Shown one piece after another: positions 34,393 to 45,949 of a DNA stretch of 64,000 nt. Location: contig JAVHNS010000013.1 of NCBI GenBank assembly GCA_036872755.1, forward strand, positions 124,001 to 188,000. The letters are read 5' to 3'. The position numbers were made by a program, and so were the translations under genes. The stretch comes from Orbilia blumenaviensis. Its lineage: Eukaryota; Ascomycota; Orbiliomycetes; Orbiliales; Orbiliaceae. The notes beneath the pieces were generated by a model. It had not been told where the DNA came from. It worked only from the letters and a program-made list of their open reading frames with translations, and did not search any database. The first letter of the stretch is position 1, and each line of letters begins with the position of its first letter.

Positions 34393-35133
34393 TAGCTTTA
34401 CAACATGATCCAAGATGGTCTCCAGCAGCAAGGAGGCATCCTTTTCAGGTACCTCTCCAACCCCGCCTGTTAGTGTCATTCTAATCTCACAAAAAATATA
34501 CCACGCCAATGGCCTTCAGCAAAACAAATACTTGTGCGGCAAGCTAGCGTGGTACGTAGCTTGGGTGTTTTATTGACCTTAGAAGCTACAGTAAGTCCTC
34601 AATAATGCGACCATAAGATATCTGACTGGGTCTTAAGATCTTTTTGCCGAAGCAGCTGCAGCGATGGTAAAAGTGTGTGGTAATTAGCTGGCGCCCTGCC
34701 TCTCAGCATAACAAATGGCCCAAAAGATCTACTAAAGTTGCGTACGAAAGTAAAAACCCTCATAAGGTACCTCCTTGCGAAATGTTAACAGTAAATCACC
34801 ATTCCCCGAATATATACGGATCTGATTGCAATATTGAATTTCGATGGGCGACTTCGCGAATTCCTGCAAGTTGTCACTAGCGTATCACTAGCGCATGGTA
34901 CTTGCTCCGCCCCCAAACCTATATCAGTCTGACTAAATTTCGGTTGACGGCTTCCCGAATCCCCTAACTAGGCCGGCCCGTTCAAGGACCGTTAAGGATA
35001 AATACGCGATTCCCGCTCTACGGCGTAACCGCCTCAAACCGTTAAAATTTGAGGACGAAACCGCATACCCTATCGAATTTTATACATTCGCGCACAAACC
35101 ACGTACGACGTTTCTTCAAATACTCCTATCAAA

Positions 35134-35629
35134 ATGAACACCGAAAAATTTGTCCGTGTCACTATGCTGTTCAAGAAAAACCCAAACATGTCCGACGACA
35201 AATTCAATGAGTACTGGGCCCATATTCATGGCCCGTTGTGCGTTGACTGGATGAAGAAATACGGAATCCTCAAATGCGCACAGGTGAGTTCTAATTCCTG
35301 ACTACACTGTTTTAATGCACTGTGCACTTTCCGTATATCCTAACTATAAACAACAGAAACACATAAACAAGGACGGCATGCAACATCTGGCAACTACTCT
35401 GCCTGCGTGGCCTTTATCAACATTCGACGCCATCGAAGACTTCTACGTCCGTGAATTGAAGGACTTCACTGACGCCATCTTGGATGACTTCTACCAGAGG
35501 ACTTTACTCCCAGATGCAGGTGTCTTCGCCGATGCTGCAAGTATTTTTCTTTCTGTTGGGGAGGATTATATCATCATTAATGATGGAAAAGTAGTTCAGC
35601 AGCATGAACGGAACTATCATTGTGCTTAA
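35134..35629 (+). CDS. EthD-domain protein
   Basis: Two exons, 35134-35283 and 35357-35629, give 140 residues. The intron has a GTGAGT donor, a CTAAC-type branch point and a CAACAG acceptor. The start MNTEKFVRVTMLFKKNPNMS with EYWAHIHGPL is the hallmark of the EthD dimeric alpha/beta-barrel fold, as is the closing LSVGEDYIIINDGKVV. In fungi, stand-alone EthD proteins of this size often sit in secondary-metabolite clusters and act as decarboxylases, dehydratases or cyclases on aromatic intermediates; the exact reaction here cannot be read from sequence. It lies between the A-T-R enzyme and the flavin oxidoreductase, which supports a tailoring role in one pathway. Length and domain are intact. 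Confidence 0.88.
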
Positions 35630-36808
35630 CAGAATTTCGAGGAGAGAAAGAGACTAGAAACTATATACTTTGGAGGTTTGATCGCGACCATCTGCATTCT
35701 CACTCCACTTTGTAGTTAATAGTTGACCCGTGTATGTTATAATACCCTGCGAGCTGTTGAGGAAATTTTTACTGTCTTTGATGTCACGGATCCTATCATA
35801 AAGTCCAAAAGTCAATGAAATCAACGATATTGACCCACAGTGCAAAGTCTTACAAACTATATCTCCTACAAGAAGATGACGTGCTTACCCACATGTATAA
35901 TAGGGGTCGATACTTCTAATTGTGGGGTAAAAAAGCACGTGTACTGAAGAAGGGGTTTAGAGAAATGTACAAAAATAATCGGAATTCTTCTATTACATGT
36001 TTACTTTGTGTCGTAGCCAGACCTTGACTTTGCCTAAAATACTTACCACCTCCAGTTTAAGAAGGAGGTATGTTATATAGGATTAACCAATGATAAGTTC
36101 TCTTGACTATGGAGAGATTAAGAAATTGATAATAATGACTAGATAGGGGATGTGTGCCGGTTCGCAATTCCGACCCCCGATAAATGTTCCACATTCTGGG
36201 TATATTATCACTGTTTCAGCGTACATGCGAGGGATTCAGCGCAATAATAGTCTACTATTGTCAATCGGCTCCCGGATCAAACTAAAATAGTTCTTAGGAT
36301 CCCCGCTTATATGCTTTATTTCGTTAGGTAATTACCTACAAAGAGCTTAATACTGAGTGTGGGACGGGACGTTATACACAGATATTCCGCAAAGATATAG
36401 AGTTAAGTGATACGTGCTGATAGGGTCACTTTTCCCTTAGCCTGGGATCTGTCATGCAGACTTCGTGAAACTATTCCTCGTATTTTCCGTTTAAGATCGG
36501 CGCAAGACCCACTTCTAGTTGAGTTATGAGCAAAGAATCGAATCAATGCGTTAGCGATATGTTAGTTCTAGCGAAATGGTTTCGAACGCTTCGTCCGCGC
36601 TATGGTATTCAGTCCTGCAGATCGTCAGAACTTGCCAATTCAAGAAAAAATATATAATTACTGTCAGTCATGGGTTATTTTTTAGATGGTCAAATAATAT
36701 GCCACAGAACAGTTTCCCTATTCTCCTTCTTCTCTTCCTCCTACCCCGTCTCCTCAATTAAAATTAGATTCTACGCATTTACAGAGAGACATTCTTGCAG
36801 CACTAAAG
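35630..36808. other. Spacer between the EthD and flavin oxidoreductase genes
   Basis: About 1.2 kb, no gene seen. Presumably holds the promoter of the oxidoreductase; no clear TATA box or activator site was recognised. Confidence 0.4.
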
Positions 36809-38547
36809 ATGGAGAACTTCGAATTTTATTTTAGTGAGCTGAAGCAACGTCTCTCAGAAAACACCAAGATAGTAGGAAGGGAGGGGAAAGTCATTAGATA
36901 CGACGAATCCTCTGCACCAAATCCTCTTATGACTGTGTTTCCTCACTCTGAAAACGATGTCGCTGAAACTGTAAGCATTTCTTTCCTTAATTTTCTGACT
37001 CGTGAGATCATCTACAATTACGGAATGGAAAAATCAGAGTTTTGTCTGCTGACCAACTGAGAATTATATTTAGGTCAAATACTGCCGCGAGAAAGGATTA
37101 AAATGCTTTTGCCAAAGTGGTGGGCACAACTGGCGGGTCAGGAACCATAAAAGTATCGATGTGGTCATCTGTATGAGAACTTTAAACAATATTTCAATCG
37201 ATGAAGCCACTCAAATCGTGACACTGGGCGGCGGCACAATCATCGGTGAGCTGGTCGAGGCAGTTACGGCTAAGAAACTCGAAGTTGGCAAGTCCCCCTA
37301 CCTAAAATATCTTATGAGACGTTGGTGGTTCCATTTAATTGGAACTACGGGTCCACGCAGTGATCTATCGAAAGCGGGTTAAGTAGACTGTTATTATCTG
37401 GGAATGTAGTGCTAATATTATCATACACCATGGATTTGGCAAATAGCAACTGGTGTCTGCAACACGGTTGGTGTCCTTGGAACCCTTTTGCATGGCGGTA
37501 CTGGTCGCTACACCGGAAAATACGGCCTCGGAATCGATAATCTCGTCTCTATCAATCTTGTGGATGCTACCGGCAAGCTTTACCAGAACGTTGATGAGAC
37601 CGCAGACCCAGAACTTTGGTGGGCCGTCCGTGGCGCTGGCTCATCCTTCGGCATCGTGACACAAGCTACTATCAAGGCGTACCCTCAATCGAATGACGGG
37701 TTATCATGGAATTGTACTATGGCATTTACCAATCCCAGTATTTCAGAGATTGAGGAAATCTTAAAGGCTGTCGATAAGACGCATATGGAGGAGAATATGA
37801 GTCTTTTGTGTTCGTTTGCTTGTCTTTCGCAGGGGGTTCCGTCGCTGGTGGTGACGGCTTGGTATTACGGGCCTGAACATAGGGCAGAAAAGGCATGGGA
37901 GCGGCTTCTGGATCCAAGCCTTAAGCATACTGTAAAAAATGCAGCGATGCTTCCTGCTAATAAGTTGAACGAAGGAAACGACTCCTTCTGCGCTATGGGC
38001 AGTAGGAAGCCTAGTCTTGGAATGGGAATTGAACGGCTCGATCCAGCCGCCTTCTTAGAGATTTGGGACTTATGGACCGAGTTTACAAAAAACGAAGGCG
38101 CTGGTGGGTCGGCTATTTTGATCGAACGGTTCCCAAAGGCAAAGACGCTGTCCGTTTCTGACGATGCTACCGTTTTCCCGCATTCACACCGAGGAATTGC
38201 ATATGAAGTGTAAGTTTCCCTCCCCGAAGCAGTTGGTACTATCCATCATATCTTCCTATGACGCGCTCACACAGATGCCTCTTGTATTTAGTGTCTGTTT
38301 CCCGATATATAAAGATAAGACGCTTGATGTCAAAGCGCAGGCCCTTGCGCAGAGCATCCGGGATATCTGGGTCCAAAAATGCGGTGACCCACGGAAGCCG
38401 CGCTGTTACGGAGCATGCGCTGGATTCGACGAGCCTCTTGAAAACATTTTCGGAGGTAAAGAGAGGGTTGAGAAGCTGATGAAGATTAAGAAGAAATGGG
38501 ATCCTGAGAATTATTGGGGTGCCTTGCTTGATATTCCATGTATTTAG
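36809..38547 (+). CDS. FAD-linked oxidoreductase, BBE/PCMH family
   Basis: Four exons, 36809-36970, 37074-37287, 37447-38209 and 38292-38547, give 464 residues, the family's usual size. An FAD-binding PCMH domain fills the first half: SGGHN with His72 and GVCNTVG with Cys130, the two residues that anchor FAD in bicovalent berberine-bridge-type enzymes, then GGTGRYTGKYGLGIDN and LWWAVRGAGSSFGIVTQ. The C-terminus has the BBE signature NYWGALLDIP. There is no signal peptide, so the enzyme is probably cytosolic, unlike many secreted relatives. Such oxidases catalyse oxidative cyclisations or alcohol oxidations in natural-product pathways. The second intron is of the rare GC-AG type (GCAAGT donor). 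It sits next to the EthD gene in the same orientation and is probably co-regulated with it. Confidence 0.92.
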
Positions 38548-40890
38548 GGAGTAACCAGGTGACTAAAAGATTAGCACGAGCCAACTTTGCGAAAGTCTGG
38601 TTGCAAGACCCACTCAATTTGTGAGATTAGTATTTGTATATTCTGAATAATCCATCTCAAAGTAAAATACACAGAAATAAGCGGCGGCGCCGCAGTTACA
38701 CCAAATGCTTCAGCGATAAGTAAGGCTCCCCCACGTAGAACTACGACCGGTCGCAAACGGATTTTGTACCCTTCTCCATTCCTGTCGCTCCCTCTTTCAA
38801 CCGTCCCCCATTCACTTCTCAACAAATTTCGCCGTTTATCAAACGGCCCATTCAGTGCCGCTCCGTTTCCGCTCTCACCCTAGTTTCAATAGCCTCTCGC
38901 CAGCGACTAGTTCCTCGAAAATGCCCCCTCGCTAGTACTCGCCCTATCGGTACCCCTGGCTTCACCTCCACATCCTTCTTCTCATATGCTTCTCTACCTT
39001 CTTCCTTTTCAGCCTAGTCCACAGAACCATCGATTTCTTCCCCTAATCATTTCTATTCTCCCACCGCAGCCCCCCATGTGCGCAGATACCTTCTTTAACC
39101 TTGTCGAATTACTCCTAATTCTGCGCACACCTGCACATCATGATTGAACTAGAAATGTGGTTTTTCCCTTGTATTTTCCGTCACACTGAAATCATGTGGG
39201 GCAGGGTACGCGATTTGTGACAGTTCGGAGATACTAAAGTTGCGTTTTGCTCACGATAGATATAAAGACAAGTACCTCGTGTAATATTCCTTGTATAGGT
39301 GACTACATACCTTTCGACAGCGATATCAATGGAAATTCCTGCCGACTCAAAGTTCATTCATCGCACAATACGCTGGAATCTAGAATTTCTATCGGAAAGC
39401 AAAGTGTAGGAAGTTGGTTGCTCGCAACATCCCCTCTTCAGCAAGTTCCTTCTAATCGCAACGCGCGTAGTTACAAGCTTAAGTCTTGAAACACGGTCTT
39501 GGTTTCCTCGGCTCTGGAAGTCCCCGTCCGGAAGCAGGGCACCACAGAATTAGCCAATCATGTAGCGTCGGCGCAAATTAAGATCTCCGAATGTTCGGTA
39601 AGCGGAATGTTCTATCGAAGCAACTACTACACGCTAGCGACGACCTGGGGAACTCGGGAACTCTCCCATTACAGCTTAGTCAGATCCGTACAGATTTGGG
39701 ATTGGTGGCTTGGTGCTAAGCTGTGGGGCCTATGGTGGAGACCTATCTTACAAGCGATTCTACTTTCGCCGCAATCACATAATAATCCGCAACTAGAAAA
39801 CCTTAATTCTGCGGAATGTTTCTTCTCCGCACCAGAATCACATCTGGATGCATATGCATAAATATCCCAGGCCGTACTATATTATCGAAGATCGCGAGTT
39901 TAGCCAACCACCCATTCGAAAGAGTCCTTGAATATGCTAATTCAACGAGCACTTGGGAGCTCAATGCTAGGTCGCATAAATACGGCTACAAAACCGAGAT
40001 ATATATGTATGTAATTTTGCCTTTGCTTTTGCGGGATGCCTTTATCGAAATAGGAAAGGCCGAGGGTCTACTATACACTTGAACCCTTTCGACTTGCTTT
40101 TGAGGCACTTTAAGCCTCTCAACTTAGATGTGGTGACTAATCCGTTCTCAACACAAAATGCCACATCAATACAATGATATACGCATATCATTGATATACC
40201 TCGAAACTATTGTATCGATGGACCACCCGACACAACTATCACTAATAAACCACTAACTAGTCAAGATTTCCGCCTGTCAGCGCAGGTTGCTCGCGGACGA
40301 CCAAGGTGCTGTCGGTTGTTTTGCTTGACAACCTTCGTCTAGTGCCAAGACTATTGTTGTATTTTAGAGCAAATATGTGTTGATATGGTGTTGTCAGGAG
40401 AAGCCCATCTCCGGGGCTCCTAGGCCTATATACATACATCCTAGCCACCCCAGCCTGTAGGTACCTAGGTACTGTGCTGGAGCTCTGGGTGATATTAGTA
40501 CGGGGTTAATCTAGCATTATATTAATGTGGGGCTTGACGGCGTTACAAGGGGATGGCCGATATATTGCGTATCACAACGGTTTTGAAAAACCGTATTATT
40601 ATATAAGTTATTAGATGAAACTTTGCTATAGAAGGAGGACTAGAAAATGATAGATACAAAATCTTCGTTGTGTAGATTTACAAGTAGCTTATATAGTGGA
40701 ACAATCTTGGTCTCGTAAACCAGCATCAGATAATCTCCGCTTGGTCGATTTATTTCACCAAACAAAGCTCAATTACCGCCAAAAGTACTTCGTGACTTCA
40801 AACACCTCCACTAAAATGTTCACGCATTCTCTTCTCCCAGTACTCTTCTAGCCCCCTTACTCCTCGCTAGCGTCCTTCGTCCGACCGTAT
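38548..40890. other. Spacer, no gene seen
   Basis: About 2.3 kb without a supportable gene. The C+T-rich stretch at 38761-39080 could be promoter-like. A perfect 9-bp-stem hairpin (CAATGATAT, loop ACGC) lies at 40172-40193. Confidence 0.4.
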
Positions 40891-41274
40891 TTAACAGAAA
40901 GCACTGAGGCTGTATTGGCAGGACCGACAGGTGCAAGGGATATTTCCTCCGCAGCAATTCATAACATTGCAACTACCCGACATTCCATTCCACTCCCACT
41001 TCCCATGATCATTTTGATACTGAACTCGCGGGCCCTTGTCGAACGAGTTTTTGCACATATCAATGTATGCCCAATTCCAGCGTGGAGAAGTGGAGCAAGA
41101 GATAACACCCGCACATCCATTGATGCGACCGTCACAAACTTTGACTCCATCGTCAACAATGACTAGAGAGGCGGTGTTGCTAAGACCGGAGCTGATCGAG
41201 GCGGTCATTTTGACACACCCATGTGCCGTTGAGAGGAGGGTAAGGGTTGAGAGGAGGAAAGTTGAAAGGTACAT
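40891..41274 (-). CDS. Small secreted cysteine-rich protein (12 cysteines)
   Basis: A single-exon gene of 127 residues. A signal peptide (MYLSTFLLSTLTLLSTAHG, residues 1-19) is followed by a mature domain of about 108 residues with twelve cysteines, enough for six disulfides, including a CC pair and a closely spaced PCTCRSC motif near the end. Such a density points to an extracellular, protease-resistant protein of the effector or antimicrobial-like type; I do not recognise the exact family. A TATA box lies about 180 bp upstream. It has no neighbour of related function within several kilobases. Secretion is a firm prediction; the role is unknown. Confidence 0.75.
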   Translation of the reverse strand: MYLSTFLLSTLTLLSTAHGCVKMTASISSGLSNTASLVIVDDGVKVCDGRINGCAGVISCSTSPRWNWAYIDMCKNSFDKGPRVQYQNDHGKWEWNGMSGSCNVMNCCGGNIPCTCRSCQYSLSAFC

Positions 41275-44050
41275 CTTTTGGTAATATTTTAAGAGGAAAT
41301 TATTTAGAAATAGTCTTTAACGATATTATAGATAGATTAACGGGTTCCGATGAAAGAGAGGTAACTATCGGCCGGGTGCTTGGTATTTTAGGATCTAGAT
41401 ACCGATGAGAGCAGTGAAAGCTAAAATTATTATCATCATCTTCTTCATCTTCTTGGTATTTATACACTTCATATTCCCATATTTTTTTTTTTGTAGTTTA
41501 CAATTATTGTCAATATGATGATTAATTGAAGCGACGGTCGACCTGGCCTCGTACTATAGTCGGCTTACACAATCTCATGTAACACTACTTTTACCCGCTT
41601 TCTAGGGGGCTTTACTGTTTTTCTAAATTTTTACTGATTAGTGAACAACCGACGTATCAAAGAGGTAGGTACCACGCTTCGTATAAGCATCATGCCAAGG
41701 CGCGTGACTTGACACACCCTGCACATTCCAACCAAGTTCCGCTGTTGCCCGTATAACCGAGACATATCTACAACTGACGGGTCGCAACGTTGTGGATACA
41801 GGAACACTCGGATCATTTCCGACGTTGCGACGTTTGCCTAGTTCACCCATGGTTTTCGCAATTTTGGTCTGGGGCTCGAACTACTAGCGCTGATGGACCG
41901 GGCCGTTTTCGGCGATTGGGCACGGATAGGGGTTGTTGTTGTATTCAGTAATCGCGTTCTGCATGTGGAGCGTATCTGGAGTTGGCTGCCATGAGGCTCA
42001 AATTTCACAGCTGCTTCGGAGGTAGATAGTAGGTGGTTAACTGCTCGGTAGTTAACCATCTCAGATGTTCTATGGAATACATCGTCGAGGCTTGGCAATG
42101 TAACTGTCCGAAATTCTTGGCACTTGGTATTGAACATGCGTCAAAAAATTCTTCTTGAGATTCCTACCGGTATACAACTCTGGAGCTCTTTCGCTACATG
42201 TAACATACGTCAGTCGAATTATCAAATTTTGCTATTAGTAATCTCTTGTTTTTATTCTATCCAATCGGCTTCAGCTTTCAACTACAGACCTGCAGATATA
42301 ATGTAAGGTGCTGTTTGCTTGTCTCAACCTTGCAACATCGTGTTGTAACGGTGAAGATTATCAACGCCATCCGCAGCAACGAAAAGTACAGATGTTGATC
42401 AAAATCCACTCCGAATTCGTTTTTAAAAGTCAATTTTATGCCCATAATATAGAAATGTCTCTTTCAAATATTTGCGCGGTTACTCTTAAGGTCTTTCGCA
42501 GCACATCTCGAAAAATCCGGACACGAGGAGTCGGTCAACATAAACCGGTTCAAGAAAATTGATTATCGCTATCCCCAAAATTCTCGATGAACTATAAATA
42601 TATTAAATTTATAAAATAGTTGAGTATATTATATCAAAGATGTAAAATACTTGTTGTAGCCGTTTTCCGCTAGTGATGGACCTTTCCGCTGTATTTGGGG
42701 CCTATCAATAAATATTTGCGCAATTATTCATATATCTATATATCCCTAGGAGTAATTGGCCCCGCCTAAATGGCGTATGTATTGCTATTTCTTTTTATAA
42801 CCAATTCAGTGAGTATAGTTCTAGAGTCTTAGCAATCTTTGAGCCAAATTCCGTCCCTAGGGTGTGGTCGACGGGCTAATAGAATATAGGGGTGGTAAAT
42901 GCCCTTCTCTTGTGCGCTGGCCCAGGACCGGTGACGTTTTTAAAAGTCCTTTGCGCCTAACTAACTCCGTTCTATTCGGAGTTGGTTAAACTTAATTCAC
43001 ACAGACACCGTCGAAATCAAGATAGAGAATTCGTTTTGCAAAACTTTTAACTAAATCTTGATTAAACAGCCTCGGTGCTATTGTCTGAATCCCTGATCAT
43101 AGTTCTGTGGCGATCAGTCATCTCGGGAAGTGGCAATTTAAAAACCCGTGAGGTAATGTAGCACTCCACATAGTTATCAGGCCACTCTACTTACGTCCTC
43201 GATCACCATATCTCGCTATGGATCAAAACTACAGGTATTATCTTGTGCAATATTTACATTCAAGTCGTCTCGTTGGGTCAGGTCTTCGATTATCAGTTAT
43301 TACTAGTTTCCATCCGTATATGAGAAGAACACAAGGTTTTTAGAATCCGGAATTAATCACTCAACACGGAAAGAGTATAAAGAAAAAAGATCACAAATAA
43401 GTGTAGTACATCAGTTAAATGGATCTGGATTTGTATCCTACAATTGCAAGGTACTCTGTGAGGCGTTTTCATTGGGTGCAAAGAACTCCATGCGTCTCAT
43501 AACGCTCCTAAAGCCGAGGAGGAAAAGCCAGCTCCCTTGGTTAGTTGTTCTACTTTTATCAGCCCCATGGGCCCAATCGTTATCAGGTAGTTATAATAGC
43601 TCATAGGACTAGAGCTTCCAGATCGATGCAAGATATTATAATGTACCATAGCCAATAATCATTAATTAGGTCGGGTAGTACGGGTTTTGAATGGAAATAG
43701 GACCCCAGAGTAGTCTTTGTAGAAGCTATATTTGAGGTTAAATGTTCACCCGACATATATAGTGAGCGCCACTATAGTTACCAGCATACTGGAATATATA
43801 AAGATATAGTGTGTACTTTCGACGCAAGGCTGTTAAAAGTGTAGAAATCGATTAAGGCACGAAGTTTATTGCTATTAAGTCCCACGAACCCAAGATTCTA
43901 ACCACAATATGCTTTCTTACACCGTGTTGCGTAAAGGTGAGATACACTTTGGTACTTGGTTGGTACCCCCTAAGCCTCGCGAATTTTTAATATAAATGCC
44001 TGAAACATACGACCTCAACTTTGCGAAGCTCAGGTCACAAATTATGACGT
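41275..44050. other. Spacer, no gene seen
   Basis: Apart from the promoter at its left end, about 2.7 kb of A+T-leaning sequence with short open frames on both strands, none with family signals or a splice chain that I can support. Confidence 0.35.
41455..41466 (-). promoter_or_regulatory. TATA box of the 12-cysteine protein gene
   Basis: TGTATAAATACC on the minus strand, about 180 bp upstream of the ATG at 41274. Confidence 0.5.
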
Positions 44051-44698
44051 TCATTGCTCAATATCAATCACTGGTACGAATTCAAAAAGCGAACTCGGGA
44101 GATATTGGACAGGTAGGCTCTCTCTAACCGTAAGAGGACCGACGTTGATCTGAATCGATACAATTAAACATGTCAGTATGTTGTTTTTATAGACACGGGT
44201 GGTTAAACACTTACAACAAAACTATCAGGCTCGGTGCCGACCTCGGTCGTTTGAATCCAACCCGCGGAGTCATCAGTTTTCTTGATACTACAATAACAGA
44301 ATTTTAGTTCCCATCTCAGGTACACCATACTTTTATTCAGAGCATATTCGCAGCTCATTAAGTGAGGAAAATTTAAAACATTAGACACACAAAAAAGAAA
44401 CATACGTGTAGAGATTATCACCCTGGTGGGGTTGTGCTTCAATGGCCCACTTCTCAAGGGCCTCGTCCTGGCCCAAAACAGCAAAAAGCTTGCTTTCAAT
44501 GGTAGTGGCATGTCCTCCTCTATTACAGAGAAGATAGCCCTCCTCAGATTTCTCAACCAGCCATTGTGGAGGCTCAGTGCTGTCAACGAGAGCGTAAACG
44601 GGTTTTGGATTCAAGCTGCGGTCTTCGACGAGATGGCGGCCAACGAAGTCGTCCTGAAGTTTGCATTTAATAGTGTAGATACCTCCTTCGAGAGACAT
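44051..44698 (-). CDS. Serine protease inhibitor, I66 (cospin-like) family
   Basis: Three exons, 44698-44406, 44287-44215 and 44149-44051, give 154 residues in one phase. The start MSLEGGIYTIKCKLQDDFVG leads to GRHLVEDRSLNPKPVY, a stretch characteristic of peptidase inhibitor family I66. INVGPLTV in the last exon is the conserved C-terminal beta strand. The family adopts a beta-trefoil fold and inhibits trypsin-like serine proteases; the best-known members are basidiomycete fruiting-body proteins thought to deter feeding animals. There is no signal peptide, as expected for these cytosolic defence proteins. I chose the ATG at 44698 over one at 44761 because family members start with this MSL segment. 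A TATA box lies about 180 bp upstream. Confidence 0.85.
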
Positions 44699-45949
44699 TT
44701 TTGTGAACTGGGTATCTGAATTATTGTCGTCTGGGCGTGTTGTTTCTGCGATATACCACACAAGAAAGATATGAGGTGGGAAAAATGGGTTGTAAAGTAT
44801 GTGAGTGGTTCACAATGGTTTTTGACTGACTGGTATTGTATTGAACATTGTAGCCGTTGTCTTTGAGGGTCTTTATATATACGTCGAAGCAGCAGGTAAG
44901 TGCAGCATTCTGCGGATAGGCTGAGAGGAATTATTTCTTCAGTGGCCGAACTCGGGATATCGAGCGATACGGATACGTACGGGGATGCGAAGAGTCGACT
45001 CCGAAGCCAGGATCTAGTTGATCTCACTTTACAGCTGGTAAAGGCCGTCAGCTTATGGACCTGCAATGCTACTCAGGTGCATGTAGAGTTTTAAGGTCCA
45101 AACCATGTGTAAAATACGTCGCAATCGTCCCATTCCAACCCCGGACGAAGGTTGTGCCCTTGTTCGCAATGTCGATTTGACACAACGCAATGTGCAACTC
45201 ACGGGCGAACACCTGTCGGAACCCAGCTAGGGCTGAATGCATGTCATCAATAGGGCTGAAGGGAGACCAGGTAAAATTGCGAGCCACAGCTTCCCCGCTT
45301 TCTTGCAGTTGAACGTCTTTCCAAAAAAAAAAAAAAAAAAAAGACTTCAACGCTAAGTATCGAAACCACGAACATCGAGGAGCCCAGTGCTTGTTTATAT
45401 ATTATATGAAAAAAATACCAATTACAGGGTTCGCCACCAGCGCCAGGCCACTAAACTTGTTCTTATAAGGCTAGTCGATTTCTCCAATTGCATATCATAT
45501 TCCTGCTTATGGAAGAACGTTGCTGCACCGAGTAGATAGCTCGTTTTAACCACGTTGAGCTATATTGTATTGTACCTACTATAGTAGAGGTTGGCAGGAA
45601 ATTTGAGCGGTTCAAGCCGATTTCTTATTCGACATGAAGGGCTTATGGCTATGATTTTTCAAGCTAGCTTGGGAAGGCGAGCTACTTTCCAAGCCTATTG
45701 AAGCCTAGACGGTATGTGGAGCATGCAACGTTAACACGCACTGGAGGGGCAGAACGAACTGCCGGTCGAATACGCTGGTGTGGGTAGCAAGAATGGTTAT
45801 AAAAGGAAGAATATTATTATTTCATGATTCTCGACCGATATTACTATAGTCTAGCCTCCAGAACAAGTTAGAAATTAATATTTCACATGTACATCTACTG
45901 TAGCGACACACTTTAAAGCATGGAGAAGATCCAGTTTTTTCTTTCTTTT
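44699..45949. other. Spacer with an A20 run
   Basis: Contains the I66 promoter and a run of 20 A at 45323-45342. Frames at 45069-45350 look partly coding on both strands, so neither is called. Confidence 0.35.
44872..44881 (-). promoter_or_regulatory. TATA box of the I66 inhibitor gene
   Basis: TATATATAAAG-type element on the minus strand, about 180 bp upstream of the ATG at 44698. Confidence 0.5.

Larger units (their letters stand above)
33434..35133. other. Divergent promoter region between the A-T-R and EthD genes
   Basis: No gene could be supported. The stretch contains the A-T-R promoter, MITE copy A (34232-34392) and the EthD upstream region. Confidence 0.4.

Noticed and set aside
45069..45350. 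A 93-codon minus-strand frame beginning with a run of Phe
   Set aside because: Its start is translated from the 20-A run and the plus strand also reads as a plausible peptide. No family recognised on either strand.
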